Below are positions 22,721 to 33,574 of a stretch of 64,000 nucleotides of DNA, piece after piece. Position 1 is the stretch's first letter, and each line of letters begins with the position of its first letter. Source of the DNA: Ligula intestinalis (taxonomy: Eukaryota; Platyhelminthes; Cestoda; Diphyllobothriidea; Diphyllobothriidae); contig JAYGXS010000003.1 of the NCBI GenBank assembly GCA_036362985.1, positions 3,078,699 through 3,142,698 of the forward strand, given 5' to 3'. The translations under genes were made by a program, and so were the position numbers. The notes under the pieces are model-generated. The model made no database searches and was not told where the DNA came from. It was given only the letters and a program-made list of their open reading frames with translations.

Positions 22721-22929
22721 GCATACTCCACAGCGTTGGAGGAACAAACTGATGCAGCAAACATACAGCTGTTTACGCACACTCTACAGCATGGTTTAAA
22801 CGTAAACCATTCAAACAGCTGCTAGGATAATTGACGTTGCCCACACATAGTATTTATAGTGGTCCAACCCAGCGTCCAACGTCCCACCTGTCGTCTCTCT
22901 CGGATGCAAGTGTAAAAACACCAGTTAAT

Positions 22930-23285
22930 GCCGACCACAGTGCAGTCTTGTCAATCACCGTCAAGGCTCACTCCCCATAACTACTGCCACACTCTCTCAT
23001 TTTGCAGGCCACCCTTTCTTAGAGCGGTAGTTCCTTCGTCTGACTGTCAACTCCTTCCAACATATTATTCACTTGCTCTGTGCAGAAAATACTATTCGTC
23101 CCATCTGGCCAATCACCTTTTTAGGCAAAATCACACTGGACCTCACTGTGACTACTGCCTCACTCTCAAATGTCAAACGCCACCATGTATAGCCATGTCG
23201 TGCACTCGTCTTACTTTCAACTTCCTCCAACCTATTCACGACTATATGTGGGCAGAAACTACTATTCCGTCCACCTGACATCCCA
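22930..23285. repeat. Tandem repeat of about 170-bp period, two units
   Basis: Blocks such as 'aactactg-cac', 'caact-ctccaac', 'gtgcagaaa-tactattc' and 'gccaatcac' recur with a period of about 170 bp across roughly two units. The overlapping ORFs at 22928-23278 are explained by the repeat. Confidence 0.55.
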
Positions 23286-23840
23286 CTATTTCCCTTCCCA
23301 TATGAAACCGGGTCTAAAGATCACAGCCGCAAGGGTATTCTCCTTGTAAGTTAAGCCAATGTGACAGCTTTATCGAAAGGCAAGGGATACCTGTTAGTGT
23401 TAATGTAGAGGAGTCAGAGGCACAGTTAAAACGCAAACCCGCACGGCAAAATTGATGCTCCCACCTCGAGTCCACTTACAACGACCGAACATAAACCCAA
23501 AAGCCCTGTCCGTTAACGGAAAAGACATTGGGGTCTCCCGGCTGCAATTCTGCACCGGAGAACGTAATACCGTTGGATAACTGTTTTGAAGGCTGGTGTC
23601 GCGGACTTCGGACCCGAGTTAACACGCGGCTATGCGTGCTGCCCACTCGAATCCCAAGTTTGACTGTGGCACAGTCCAGATGTTGGCACGGTACGATAAC
23701 CACATGGCAAGAGACGTGAAAGAGGGGTCTGTCGGACGCCCCTGAATTCAACAACTGAAATTTGCCGCTGGTTGCTGACCTTCGCTAGAATGAGATATGT
23801 GAAACATCTTTTCCCAGGAAGAAATTTGAAGCAAGCAAAT
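23286..23840. other. No gene recognised
   Basis: A 92-residue minus-strand ORF (23476-23754) is open on an overlapping plus-strand frame as well, and shows no known domain. It may be the outer part of the PLE 3' end that follows. Confidence 0.4.
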
Positions 23841-24076
23841 ATGGCAGAATTTATTCGATCAAATATATTTCGTGACGGCTCGTCAGCTGCGGCCCGTCTT
23901 TGCATGAATGAATAACAAGTGGGTTAGAGCACAATTTGAATATCAACAAAATCGATAAATGCAAGGTCAAATTTACGCGTAAGCGGACATTCATATTGTC
24001 AACTTAACTCGGGAAAGGGCGGAAATTTAGGGGGGAAAACAACACAAAAACAAACAAAAGGTGACTAAATGTAGGC
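23840..24076 (-). repeat. 3' end (pLTR-like) of the 24-26 kb PLE, with hammerhead D
   Basis: On the minus strand this is the sequence directly after the PLE stop codon. The block 23840-23946 is repeated, inverted, at 27951-28062 with only a few differences, so it is a mobile terminal segment. PLEs are known to carry such terminal repeats, in direct or inverted orientation. Confidence 0.7.
23844..23890 (-). ncRNA. Candidate hammerhead ribozyme, family D
   Basis: Minus strand: GCAG, CUGACGA (23880-23886), an 8-nt stem II region GCCGUCAC, GAAA, then stem III UAUAUU / AAUAAA around the loop UGAUCG, U16.1, U17, and CUGC closing stem I with GCAG. All core bases fit the hammerhead consensus. Stem III has one mismatch here and none in the sister copy at 28003-28049. 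Stem II is the weak point (one G-C pair). Confidence 0.6.
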
Positions 24077-26002
24077 CTATGGACCCCAAGGCAGCTGTAG
24101 GTTCGCCACATGTTCTAATTGCTTACATAGGTCGGGTTTCTCCCGCCGTATGTAGGCTGTTTCCATGTAGCGTAATGTCCGGTTTGTTCGTGCTCGAACA
24201 AGAACTCGGAAAGATTGTTTCGGATCGACAGAGTGACCACTGTCCAATAGATGTTTTGTAATAGAGGACCGAGGTACTTTGTTTTCCTGTTTAAAAAGCC
24301 AAGAGGGTAAATGTTCAGCTGCCCTGGTCGCCAATTGCCTTTGCGTTCGCCCGATGTACTTGCATCCGCAAGTGCATGTAAAATTATAGACGCAGTTTTG
24401 AGTGGCGTGCAAAGGCAAGGCATCTTTTGTCCCGTTAACGGGAAGGCCTTTAATAGGGCTGAGGAACACAAATGCAGCTGCATTGTACGTTCTCTCTATG
24501 GTGCATCGCAAACGTCGTTTGATTGTATTTGATACATTGTCATCTTTGAAGGGTAGAGATATAAAAACGGGCTTTTTCAGCCGTAAAGGTTTACTGTATT
24601 TCTGCATGAAACGTGAAGGATATCGACGTTTAAGTAGGGCGTCTTTGATGCTGGAAATTTCTGTTGGTAATGTTTCATTGCTGCAAATTTTCTCAGCTCG
24701 CTGGAAGAGAGTTAGTACCAAGTTTCGCTTCCACTGGATTGGCACAAAACTAGTAAGGTGTAGGTACTGGCCCTTCCAGGTAGCCTTGTGATAAACACTT
24801 CGCCTTCTTGAACCATCAGCCTCTCTAAACAGGAGGACGTCAAGAAAAGGTAACTTGTTGTTTTGTTCCATTTCCATCGTGAACTTTATTTTTGGATGCA
24901 ATTTATTCATGAATCGAGGAAGGTTTTCAGCGTCTTGTTTGGTTTCAACTATAGTGAAGATATCATCGACATAACGTCTGTATAAAGTTGTCTTGTTTAG
25001 TTGTGATGACAGGTTTTCTTCTAAATGACCCATGAATATGTCAGCAAAAGTAGGTCCAAGTGGACTTCCCATTGCGACTCCATCGATTTGTCTATACTGA
25101 TGCCCATTAAAGAGTAGTTGCACATTTTTCGTACATAGTGTAAGCAATTCCCTTAGTATATCAGGTGGTAGACGAGTATAGGATGCATGAGTACATATAA
25201 CGTCGATTGTTTCGTCCAATGATACGTTTGTAAATAAGGATTCAACGTCTAAAGAAATCATAAATTTGTTTGCAATATTTTGGAACTTAATATCTTCAAC
25301 AAATTGAAAGACATCCTTTGTCACGAAAGTGGAGAACCGGCTCCTAATCGGCTTTAATTCCTTGACAAGCCATTGTGCTAGCTTGTGTTGAGGAGAGTTA
25401 ATCATAGACAAAATTGGCCGCAAAGGTATGTCCTTCTTATGTGTTTTGGGCAGACCATATAGTCTGGGGATGTGTGTTCCTTTAGGCTTTAAAGATAATG
25501 CAGTTGCAGTATCAATCAGGTTTTTGTTCCGCAACTTTTTAATAGCTTTCCATACTAAATCTTCTATTGCTTTGGTTTGACCTTTGCCTGACACCTCTAT
25601 ACGAAATTTGCTCTGGTCACCCAAAATAGCTTCCATTTTTCTTACATAATCCTTCCGGTTGAGAATGAAAACTCCATGGCCTTTGTCTGGTCTAGAAATT
25701 ATTATTTCCTCGTGGTGTTTCAAAGTGGTGAGGGCAGCCATGTGTTCTTTTGTCAGAGGAGTTGTTTTTGTTACAGGAGCATTGCGATATTGGTGAGCAA
25801 TGTCCACAAATTTTGCTTTAAGCCACCCCACATCGTTAGTTGACCTAGGTATTAGATCTGCTAACTGAGAGTTTAAGTCTTCAAATTGGGCCTCAATTTC
25901 AACTGGGTTTATTCTTCTGTTTGGAACACAAAAGTCTAATCCCAGTGATAAAGCCTGTGATTGTAGCTTCGTTAGTTTTAGATCTGATAAATTTAGAAGC
26001 AT
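24077..26002 (-). CDS. Penelope-like element RT + GIY-YIG endonuclease
   Basis: Uninterrupted 641-residue ORF. The N-terminal region has ISRPDKGHGVF (102-112) and LYGLPKTHK (181-189). RT motifs follow: SLDVESLF (250-257, motif A Asp252), GVAMGSPLGPTFADIF (308-323) and YVDD (344-347). The thumb holds LPFLDVLLFRE (384-394). The C-terminal GIY-YIG nuclease has VYNFTC (538-543), a CxC-x-C cluster, KYIGRT (548-553), Arg560 and EH (563-564). The protein would copy its RNA into nicked DNA in the nucleus. The frame stays open upstream of the chosen Met (FPLDAKE precedes it) to a junction near 26045, so the true start is lost by 5' truncation. It is the only apparently intact RT in the window. Confidence 0.93.
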   Translation of the reverse strand: MLLNLSDLKLTKLQSQALSLGLDFCVPNRRINPVEIEAQFEDLNSQLADLIPRSTNDVGWLKAKFVDIAHQYRNAPVTKTTPLTKEHMAALTTLKHHEEIIISRPDKGHGVFILNRKDYVRKMEAILGDQSKFRIEVSGKGQTKAIEDLVWKAIKKLRNKNLIDTATALSLKPKGTHIPRLYGLPKTHKKDIPLRPILSMINSPQHKLAQWLVKELKPIRSRFSTFVTKDVFQFVEDIKFQNIANKFMISLDVESLFTNVSLDETIDVICTHASYTRLPPDILRELLTLCTKNVQLLFNGHQYRQIDGVAMGSPLGPTFADIFMGHLEENLSSQLNKTTLYRRYVDDIFTIVETKQDAENLPRFMNKLHPKIKFTMEMEQNNKLPFLDVLLFREADGSRRRSVYHKATWKGQYLHLTSFVPIQWKRNLVLTLFQRAEKICSNETLPTEISSIKDALLKRRYPSRFMQKYSKPLRLKKPVFISLPFKDDNVSNTIKRRLRCTIERTYNAAAFVFLSPIKGLPVNGTKDALPLHATQNCVYNFTCTCGCKYIGRTQRQLATRAAEHLPSWLFKQENKVPRSSITKHLLDSGHSVDPKQSFRVLVRARTNRTLRYMETAYIRREKPDLCKQLEHVANLQLPWGP

Positions 26003-26049
26003 TTCCTTTGCGTCCAGTGGAAAGTAGTCGTCAGTGGACTTCTTGCATA

Positions 26050-26580
26050 AAGACTTCCGGTTGACGCGAGAGAAGCCTTTCGGGTCATATACCGCACGCT
26101 AACACACTACTCCAAAGGCCTGTGCAAACGGGTGTTAGCCACAGCAGAGGCAGTGGCAATGTGGCTAGCAAAAACTACTCTATGCTGTCGAAAAGCCCTG
26201 GTACAAGCCATCAGCCTCCTTGGCCAACTGCACGCGGAAATCCAACACCTACTGAATCCAAAGAAGACGAAGCTACGGAGAATAGTCAAGCGTAAGCTGC
26301 GCGGCTGACATACAGAACTCAATCCGCGGACCGCGAGAACATCCCCCCTGTCTCATCTCGGCATGGCAACCAGCGTCCTACCCGCGCAGGCGCCCGCATG
26401 CAAGAGACGAGGGAAAACCCAGCTGCTGAATTACCCTCTTACTTTTGCTCCCCCCGCCCCCTCCCTCAACCTGAAGATTATATAAACGATGTAATTAATT
26501 GACCAATTTTATTCCCCATGTCATGTACTGGCCTGACGATGAATGACCGAAAAAGATCGTTTGCCAACACGACTTTTCAA
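26050..26580 (+). pseudogene. PLE GIY-YIG C-terminus and 3' end, second family
   Basis: The plus strand reads VDAREAFRVIYRT, HYSKGLCKRVLATAEAVAM and TLCCRKALVQAIS up to a stop near 26310. This closely matches the tail of the PLE at 60866-61983 (KGVRQRVLATAEAVAI, LCCQKKLTEALSL). Everything upstream, including the nuclease motif, is missing. It abuts the truncated 5' end of the 24-26 kb PLE head-to-head. The non-coding 3' part has a CT-rich tract and ends with a hammerhead-B motif and 'acacgacttttcaa'. Confidence 0.85.
26529..26566 (+). ncRNA. Candidate hammerhead ribozyme, family B
   Basis: UGGC (26529-26532), CUGACGA (26533-26539), a 9-nt stem II region, GAA, stem III AAAGA/UCGUU (four of five pairs), U17, then GCCA (26563-26566) pairing perfectly with UGGC. 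It ends the PLE fragment at 26050-26580. The sisters at 60755-60792 and 15318-15354 have different, fully palindromic stem III sequences. Confidence 0.65.
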
Positions 26581-27950
26581 AACTAAGAATGCAAGTTATT
26601 TCGTGTGTGAGTACAACGAAAAGGACAAAGGAACAGAAACAATGTTGGCGCCAGCATTGGAAGACTATTCAGTGTCTTAGAAAAAAAGCCTGAATTAAGA
26701 GTCCTCCGAACAAACAGGTCCCCAGAGATGTGAGCGTATAGTAAACATGCGCGGGTGGAGTGTAACGCCAGAGTTTTTGGCATACGCTTACAAACAAGAT
26801 AGAGGCGGGATCACTAGTACAACAGGCTTATTTGTCGGAGCTGTTGACTTCGTAAAAAGGACATCTTCAGAGGCAATAAGCGTGGAGCACAAATTGGCCA
26901 TTCTGTTGCAGTTCACCAATGGAAAACGGAGTAGGGGTTGCATTCGTGGTAAGGTTGAGTACACGCCGTTGCATGGGGTGCGTCCTTGGCTGGGAATTTG
27001 GCCGCTCTTCTTGGCCATGCGAGTGAATGCGTGGTATCCGGAAGGAGGTGTATCAACATGTATTTCTATTTCTATTCCACGCCTTTCTATGGGTGTGCAT
27101 AACAGCTCGTGAAGATAATTGGCTAGTCCGAGCGTTGCACACTGTGCCTGGGCTCCATTTCCTTGTCACAAGTACGTGACGAAACGCACGGTCGATCAAT
27201 AAGTCTGAAGCTCATCAACTTTGCTAGGCTTTTTTGAAAAGCAAGTTAAATGATACCATCAACACATGAGATAAACAGATAACTGGACGCAATAGAACCG
27301 TAGTAATAATATAGCTGCCTTTCATTACATGTAACACATGGTTCCTGTTCAAATGCCAGATATACATGCTAAAGGAATAGCTTTAATTTTACCTCCGGTT
27401 CAGTGAAACAGAACTCCGGGGTCCTTGGATTACTTTGGTGATACCTATAAACTACCCTTACCGATTGTCAATTGAGCAATGCCTTTTAGTCCGATCAGCC
27501 GTTGCATTTGCGTCCAGGATTTAAGAGCACAAATCGTATACTTTCCATACGAGGAAAACACAACATTCATTTATGTCATTAACAAAAAACCACATAGGAC
27601 CTTAACATTTTGCAATAGACGTCGATTGTGGCGCACACTACATAAGCAGCATTAATAGACGAACAGATAGGAAACAACTTGAATATAGCATAACTTTAAA
27701 GAAGTTTAACATTCGTAAAACTGCGAGATACTTTTTCTCAAAAATATAAAATTAGGAGAAGAAGTGGTTTGTTACGAAAAACCTACAAAAATGACTTGTT
27801 TGTCTTTTTTTAGAAAATATGTCCTAAGTCGTAAAGGCATCGAAAATCGCCCGAAAAAACATGTGCTACTTAAGTAGTTATTTTGACCAAGACGGTTTGC
27901 TTTTCAGGCGATCGAAACGAAGTGCGGTAAAAAGCTGGTACTTTTAGTGA
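26581..27950. other. No gene recognised
   Basis: A 121-residue plus-strand ORF at 26747-27112 has no known domain or signal. Later sequence is AT-rich. Nothing else supported. Confidence 0.4.
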
Positions 27951-28062
27951 TATTCAAATTGTGCTGTAACCCACTTGTTATTCATTCATGCAAAGACGGG
28001 CCGCAGCTGACGAGCCGTCACGAAATTTATTTGATCGAATAAATTCTGCCATATTTGCTTGC
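27951..28062 (+). repeat. Solo PLE terminal segment with hammerhead D, inverted to 23840-23946
   Basis: About 112 bp nearly identical to the minus strand of 23840-23946. Similarity ends at 'tgcttgcttc'. No PLE coding sequence lies next to it on this strand, so it is either a solo end or the inverted second terminal repeat of the 24-26 kb PLE. Confidence 0.75.
28003..28049 (+). ncRNA. Candidate hammerhead ribozyme, family D (best copy)
   Basis: GCAG (28003-28006), CUGACGA (28007-28013), stem II region GCCGUCAC, GAAA (28022-28025), stem III UUUAUU (28026-28031) paired with AAUAAA (28038-28043) around UGAUCG, then U16.1, U17 and CUGC (28046-28049). Stems I and III pair perfectly. The element's strand and position fit a PLE terminal ribozyme. 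Stem II is short, and a competing TGACG/CGTCA hairpin exists. Confidence 0.62.
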
Positions 28063-28485
28063 TTCAGAATGAGATATCTCCTAAAAAGACTTTCGAGACC
28101 ACTCATAGAGGCCAGTAGGCAAGTTGTCGGTAGCAGTTTATCAGGGAAAGAAACGATCACTGTAACAAGACGTTTACTGGCCTGAAGTATTGGATTCTTG
28201 CTTGAAATGCCAAGCCATTGCATTATACGAAGTAGTCTATCGTGAACTGTAACATAGAGTTGTCGCTAAAGACCATGAAAATTTCATCAGAACTTTGACT
28301 TGGTACTTAAGCGTATATTTAGTGACACTATGTTGATTCATTTAGTTGATTGGATTCTGCGAAAGCTTTCTAGTTAGAAAAATCACCATTATAGTTACGT
28401 TTATTAAGAGAATTGGCCACTAATTTTGAAGACATTAGGAGAAGTCTCATATCAAAGGAATTTCCTATGCTTTTACGAAATGAGA
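28063..28485. other. No gene recognised
   Basis: The open frame that crosses the repeat (27988-28185) is not conserved past it. Nothing else supported. Confidence 0.4.
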
Positions 28486-28615
28486 ACCAAACTGCATACT
28501 TTAAGTCACTTTATTAAGGGAAGAAGGCTTTCGCCCTTGAGCTCCCTATTTATAACCAAAATCGCATAATAGGTCTACCGTAACAAAAGTACATAATAAA
28601 AATGTAGGCTTAACA

Positions 28616-30790
28616 TCAGCGATAAGTGTGAGCCAGTTGCAAGGTGCTGCTACTGACACTTTGCTCATTATATCTGCCACAGTTTCTCAGCAAATGAGAA
28701 TCAAGTTTGTTTTTGAAAATTTCAACAGTATCTGAGAGGACCACATCTTCCAGGAGTCCGTTCCAGGCTCCAATGAACCTCTGAGAGAAGGCGTTTCGTC
28801 GAACGTCGATACGGGCCGGTTTTCTCTGTAGTTTAAAAGGATGACCTCGCAGATGGTCAGTCCGAGCCAATTCGAAAAAATCATCAAATTCTAGGGCGCA
28901 GTCTTGGCCTCTAACAATACGGTAGGTTTGTATGAGGGCCCCGCGGAGTTGCCTATAATTGGAAGGGGAAGATCAAGTTTGGTCAGTCTGTCTTCATAAG
29001 GCAGATGACCAAGATTCTTGAACATCTTCGTAGCCCTCGCCTGCACTCGTTCCAAATGCAGGTAATCCTTCTTGAACCACGGACGCCAGGCCTGGACAGC
29101 ATACTCCAAGTGGGACCGAACAAACGCTCCGTAGGTTTTCTTGAAGAGCTCCTTTTTAATGTTGATGAATCCCCGCCTAATCGCAAACAGCACCTGTGTC
29201 GCGCGTTTAGCTGCCTTCACACACTGAGTAGATGGTTTAAGTGAGGAATTTATTAGAACACCGAGATCATTTTGTTCGTTCACATTTGAAAGCGGTTGCC
29301 CATCGAGGAGGTATTGGAAGGAATCGTTCTCCTCATCAGTTCTTCTAGTACGGAGTCTTAAAACCACACACTTACTAATGTTGAAGTTAAAAAGCCAACG
29401 AGCAGACCAGCAGCTAAGTCGATTAAGACTCTCTTGAAGCGCTTTCCTATCGGCGTCAGACCTGATGGCTCTCCAGAGTTTGACGTCGTCGGCAAACATG
29501 ATAGCGCTGCAACCCAGGCCGTTGACACAGTCGTTGATATAGATAAGGAAGAGCAGTGGCCCTAAGACGGAGCCTTGGGGGACGCCACTCAGAACAGATG
29601 TAGGGTTTGACTTTGAGTCACCGATGCACACAGTTTGCGATCGCCCTGTGAGAAAAGCTGTGATCCATGCCAGCAGGTTTCCTCTTATGCCAATTTGTGA
29701 CAATTTATACATTAGACGCTTATGTGGGACGCTGTCGAATGCCTTCTTGAAGTCCGTATAGATGACGTCAACCTTACCATCTTCATCTAGTGCGCGAGTC
29801 CACTGCTCAGTGGAGAGTAGAAGGCTGGAAAGGCAAGAATGGTTCTTTCTGAAACTGTGTTGGAGCCCTGACAGTAGGTTGTTCTCCTCCAAGAACTTTA
29901 TTGTCGTCTTCTTAATTATCGTTTCCATCACCTTACAGCAAATGCAAGTTAGGCTGACGGGCCGGTAATTGTTGACCTTCGTTCGGGCTCCACCCTTGTA
30001 TATCGGGTAAATATTTGCCATTTACCTATCCGATGGCAGTTTTTCTAGCTCAAATGAAGAACGAAAGATATGTGCTAGGGGCTCTGAGAGTTCGCTTGCC
30101 AATTCTTTCAAGAACTTGGCTGGTATATTGTCTGGACCGGATGATTTTGCTTCTTTGAGGCTCTGCAGCTCCCTCTCAACTACAGATGTTGCAAATGGTA
30201 GAGAATGAAGTGCTGGACCGGCGTTTGCAACAGAACTGTTGGCATTATCAAAATGAAGCTCGGTTTCCTTAGTGAATACCGAGGCAAAGAACCGGCTACA
30301 GTACTCGGCTTTCTCGTCATTCTCAACGAATTCTCCGCCATCAGCATTCTTAAGTACTGCGACAGGATCTTTGTTTTTTAATCTACTGTTAATATAGCGG
30401 AAAAGAATTTTGGGCTTTTCTTCGGCCTGTTGGAGGATTCTTGATTCATAGTTTTTCCTGGCCTGGCGAATTGATTTTTTACTGCATTTCTTTGGCGTCG
30501 GAATTCCTCGAGGTGTACTGGCGACCCAGTTTTCCTGAATAACTTCCATTTCCTATTCTTTTCTTCAGTTGCCTGTTAAGGTCTCTCGTCAACCAGGCAG
30601 GACGACTAGTCATCTTGTGTACCTTCACCGGACAAAAGCGCTTAAGCAGATCTAATGCAATCCTCTTGAGTGATCTCCAATCCTCCTCCGGATCCCCATT
30701 GATCAGGCAGTCCCAATTCACGGACGATAGTGCATTGTTCATTGACTTGAGATCTGCCTTCCATATGTTTGGCTGGTCCTCCGTTTTCAT
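28616..30790 (-). pseudogene. LINE ORF2, reverse transcriptase part, frameshifted
   Basis: From 5' to 3' on the minus strand: a PAWLTRDLNRQLKKRIG linker (30479-30790); a shift; KNADGGEFVEND, SRFFASVFTKE and SSGPDNIPAKFLKEL (30022-30549); a second shift near 30020; then YPIYKGG, NYRPVSLTCICCKVME, DFKKAFDSVPH (motif A), SGVPQGSVLGPLLFLIYIND (motif B), MFADDVKLW (catalytic F-A-D-D, 29483-29500) and NISKCVVLR (28891-30021). A third shift near 28930 leads to the C-terminal ARTDHLRGHPFKL and RRNAFSQRFIGAWNGL block ending at 28616. The catalytic residues survive; only frame lesions kill it. Confidence 0.92.
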
Positions 30791-31553
30791 CAGCCGTTGA
30801 ATATGGAGTGATTAATCCCACATTAGCGTCGTATGGTCACTCTTACTGAGTGGAGCACTTGAATGCACTTCATCTATGTAGGATGAATCCTTTGTGAAAA
30901 TAAGATCCAAACAAGTAGCCCGCTGGTTTTCTCGAAATCTGGTTATGCCCTTAACGTTCTGAACTAGAGATAGGTCAAGCGTGAGATCCATTCATTTGTA
31001 ACTAAAGGAAGTTGACGCCGCCTCCACTGTCACGTTGTTCCATTCAATTGCAGGGGCATTGAAGTCACCAACATTGAGAACCTCCTGTTGGCTAGCAGCT
31101 TCTTTCACCAGACCAAGAAGCGAGTCGTCGGCTCCACTCAGAATGCTTGGTGGCCGGTAAATGGCCAGGAATTCAAGGTTCTGTGAATTCGCCTTGTTGA
31201 TCTTTAACCAGACGGACTCATACCCTACAACAGAGATTTCAGTTCTGACATACACGATAACCCCACCTCCTTGTCGGTTTTGGCGGTCTTTGTGGAAAAG
31301 TTGGTATGCTGGAATTTGAAATCTCCGAATCCGCGAATTCTGCTTTTAGCCATGTTTCCGTTATGGCAACTACATCAGGTTTCCGCTCCGAAAGTACTGC
31401 CTTGAGTTTATCAATTTTTGAGGGAAGACTTTGGGCATTAGTGTAAAGAAAGCTCAATTTAGACTTATTCACCACTTTATGCAGGCGGTTGGCTCTTGCG
31501 TAAGATTGCATGCAGGGAGCTGTCGGTGCTGATAGAGATGGACTGTTTTCCAT
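30791..31553 (-). pseudogene. LINE ORF2, AP-type endonuclease part
   Basis: Starts with a Met at 31553, then LSFLYTNAQSLPSKIDKLK (Asn) and VVAITETWL (catalytic Glu). A frameshift near 31250-31300 leads to VYVRTEISV, FLAIYRPPS and NVGDFNAPAIEWNN (31000-31255). A TGA at 30992-30994 and a TAA near 30811 interrupt the later CLDLIFT...SDHTTLMW stretch, the usual end of this endonuclease. It nicks target DNA to prime reverse transcription. Several lesions, so not functional. Confidence 0.88.
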
Positions 31554-31677
31554 CCCGACTAGGCTGTTGGTGTTATCGGCTTTCTCCGGAGGAGTGACCT
31601 CGGGACATGAACGATCTCCTCGTTCAGAATTCGAAGATTGCTCTCGCCGAGTTCACATCTCCTGTGGAGTTCTATTG

Positions 31678-32400
31678 TTAGCAATCTCTATTTCTCCCGC
31701 TCCGCGGGGGAAAAATCTCTCTGAAAAAAACCATCGGATGTGAGTATCTAAATATTGGTTTCCTGCTTAAAAATAGCTGGACCTCGGCCTCACTCTTCAG
31801 AACAACCTTCAACGGTCTTGTTTGGCGTTGTTCATCTTTTGATTCTGTTATATGGCCCATTCGGAATGCCTTTAGAACTTCGACTTTCGCCTCACCCTTT
31901 AGGAGGAATTTCAGATATTCTTTGAATAACTTCATGTCCTTTTCTAATCTTGATTTCGGGGTATCGGAAGTACCTGCCATCATGCCTTTTATGACTATGC
32001 ACTTTATACGAGTGGTACTCACCTTCCGACTGTCGTCCCCTTCTGCTTCTCTAGGGTTTGTTAGGACAGATTCGCTTCGACGTTCAGCGCTCCTGTTCGG
32101 TTTGGCCCGCGAAGGTGCCCTTTTTGTTTGGCTCGTGCTCAATCTCGGCCAACTTATATTAGCACTTGGGCTTGGTCGGCCTTTTTTGGGAGCCCGAAAA
32201 CGCTTCTTCGTTCTCTTGGAAGCCAGTGGGTTGACCGTTTCCCTTGTCTATGACAGACTACCAACTCTATCAAGCACCCTGGCTGCCGGATCATTTTTGT
32301 GCTCAGACAATTCGGCGAGGGATTTTGTTTCTCCGTACGTTAGGTTTTCTCGCTCAAGTTCACGCATCGCCGGTTTCTCCTCACGAGGGAGAAATAGAGA
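31678..32400 (-). pseudogene. LINE ORF1 protein, one internal stop
   Basis: One minus-strand frame from MRELERENL near 32365 to the stop at 31678, broken by a single TAG (32248-32250). It is basic and serine-rich in the middle (KRTKKRFRAPKKGRPSPS), then has a folded-looking part with KDMKLFKEYLKFLL, EVLKAFRMGH and PLKVVLKSEAEVQLFL, resembling the RNA-binding part of CR1 ORF1 proteins. It lies directly upstream of ORF2, as expected. RNA chaperone role inferred from family only. Confidence 0.75.
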
Positions 32401-32529
32401 AAAAACTTTCAGCTGATTGTACGATGAAGGAGCTCCAAAATAAGTATAATAGATATAGAAGGTATCCCTTACAGAACTGGAAAATTTTGTCCAAAAATGT
32501 TCAGATTCAAGTGAAGTCAAGTTAAAGGC

Positions 32530-33560
32530 ATCGCACTTATTTGCATTAATATTGTAGATATGTATTTCAAAAGTTATGGTTAGCTATCATGTGAAGTTTT
32601 TTTGCACTAAATGCAGTAAAAGAAGAGCCTAGTCAGAAAGTTTGTTTTAACGCCCAAATGTTCCTGCGTATATGCAACATGTCGAATATATCAACGCAAA
32701 TTTAAGATAAAAAAGGCCTTTTTATACTATAATATTACACTAACCAGCGATAGTTTCCGATTATGGGTTCGAAAAGGAATCCGATATGTACGGCTTATAT
32801 ACTCCTTGTTCCAGTGATCGCACCCTACCCTTCTCATTAAGTGTGTCCAATCGCACTTTCGTAGCATTTCCTATTTTATTGAGCACAGGTATCGTTGAAC
32901 CGGCGGGCAATAGGCAGAAAAATTGATTTTCAAGATACAAAGGGTAAAAAGTATGGATGGCATGTTGATAGACTAAAAGGCTGCCATACAAGTCCTCTGG
33001 GACTTAAACATGAAAAAAACTCGCTTGACTTCCACATACAGACGTATGTTTACGTTTTAAATGATACACATTTTAGGCAATATATATCAGAGTATTGTAA
33101 CCCAACATAAGCACTAATGCAGTAAGCTGAGCAATTCAATGATAAATCTTTTCCCCCAGGGACGTATGGGTGAAATGTATTGAGGACACGATTAATAAGC
33201 AACAAGAGAGAGGGAAAATAATTTCGATATACCTGTAGGTCAGTGGCCTAGACCGTTAAATAAGCAGTATTTTCGGCGTTAAAATGACCATATTTGATTG
33301 ATGTATTTGCCATCTTTAGAGCACTTTGTAGGAAATTATTTACAAAACGGACTTTCACCCACCGTTTATGTACTGTCTCATGAGCTTTTAAAGTAGTATG
33401 CCCCCTCTCCATTGGTATGTGGTTTTCTTTTAAATGCAGCTAACGAAGGCATGCAGAAGAATAATTCTGTACTCATTAGGTAGCAAATTACGCCTTCTTT
33501 GAATGTCCTCTGATCAACCACTAAACATACAACGCACACTATGCTGATGGCGCGGCCTGC
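32530..33560. other. No gene recognised
   Basis: AT-rich sequence with short ORFs only. No repeat in this window matches it. Confidence 0.4.
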
Positions 33561-33574
33561 TATAAGCGTTATTT

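Larger units (their letters stand above)
28490..32520 (-). mobile_element. CR1/Jockey-superfamily LINE, near full length, decayed
   Basis: Minus strand, about 4 kb: a 5' region, ORF1, then ORF2 with an apurinic-type endonuclease and reverse transcriptase, and a 3' UTR ending near 28490 with AATAAA on the minus strand (28510-28515). No LTRs are present. Gene order and motifs fit non-LTR retrotransposons of the CR1/Jockey group. Several stops and frameshifts make it inactive. The window has no second copy. Confidence 0.9.

Noticed and set aside
22930..23285. CRISPR-like array
   Set aside because: The period is about 170 bp with diverged units and no short conserved repeat with unique spacers; a simple tandem duplication explains it.
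23476..23754. 92-residue minus-strand ORF as a conserved protein
   Set aside because: No domain recognised and no second copy in this window to test conservation.
26747..27112. 121-residue plus-strand ORF as a host gene
   Set aside because: No recognisable domain, no start context or splice support, and an overlapping antisense ORF; open frames of this size are expected by chance here.
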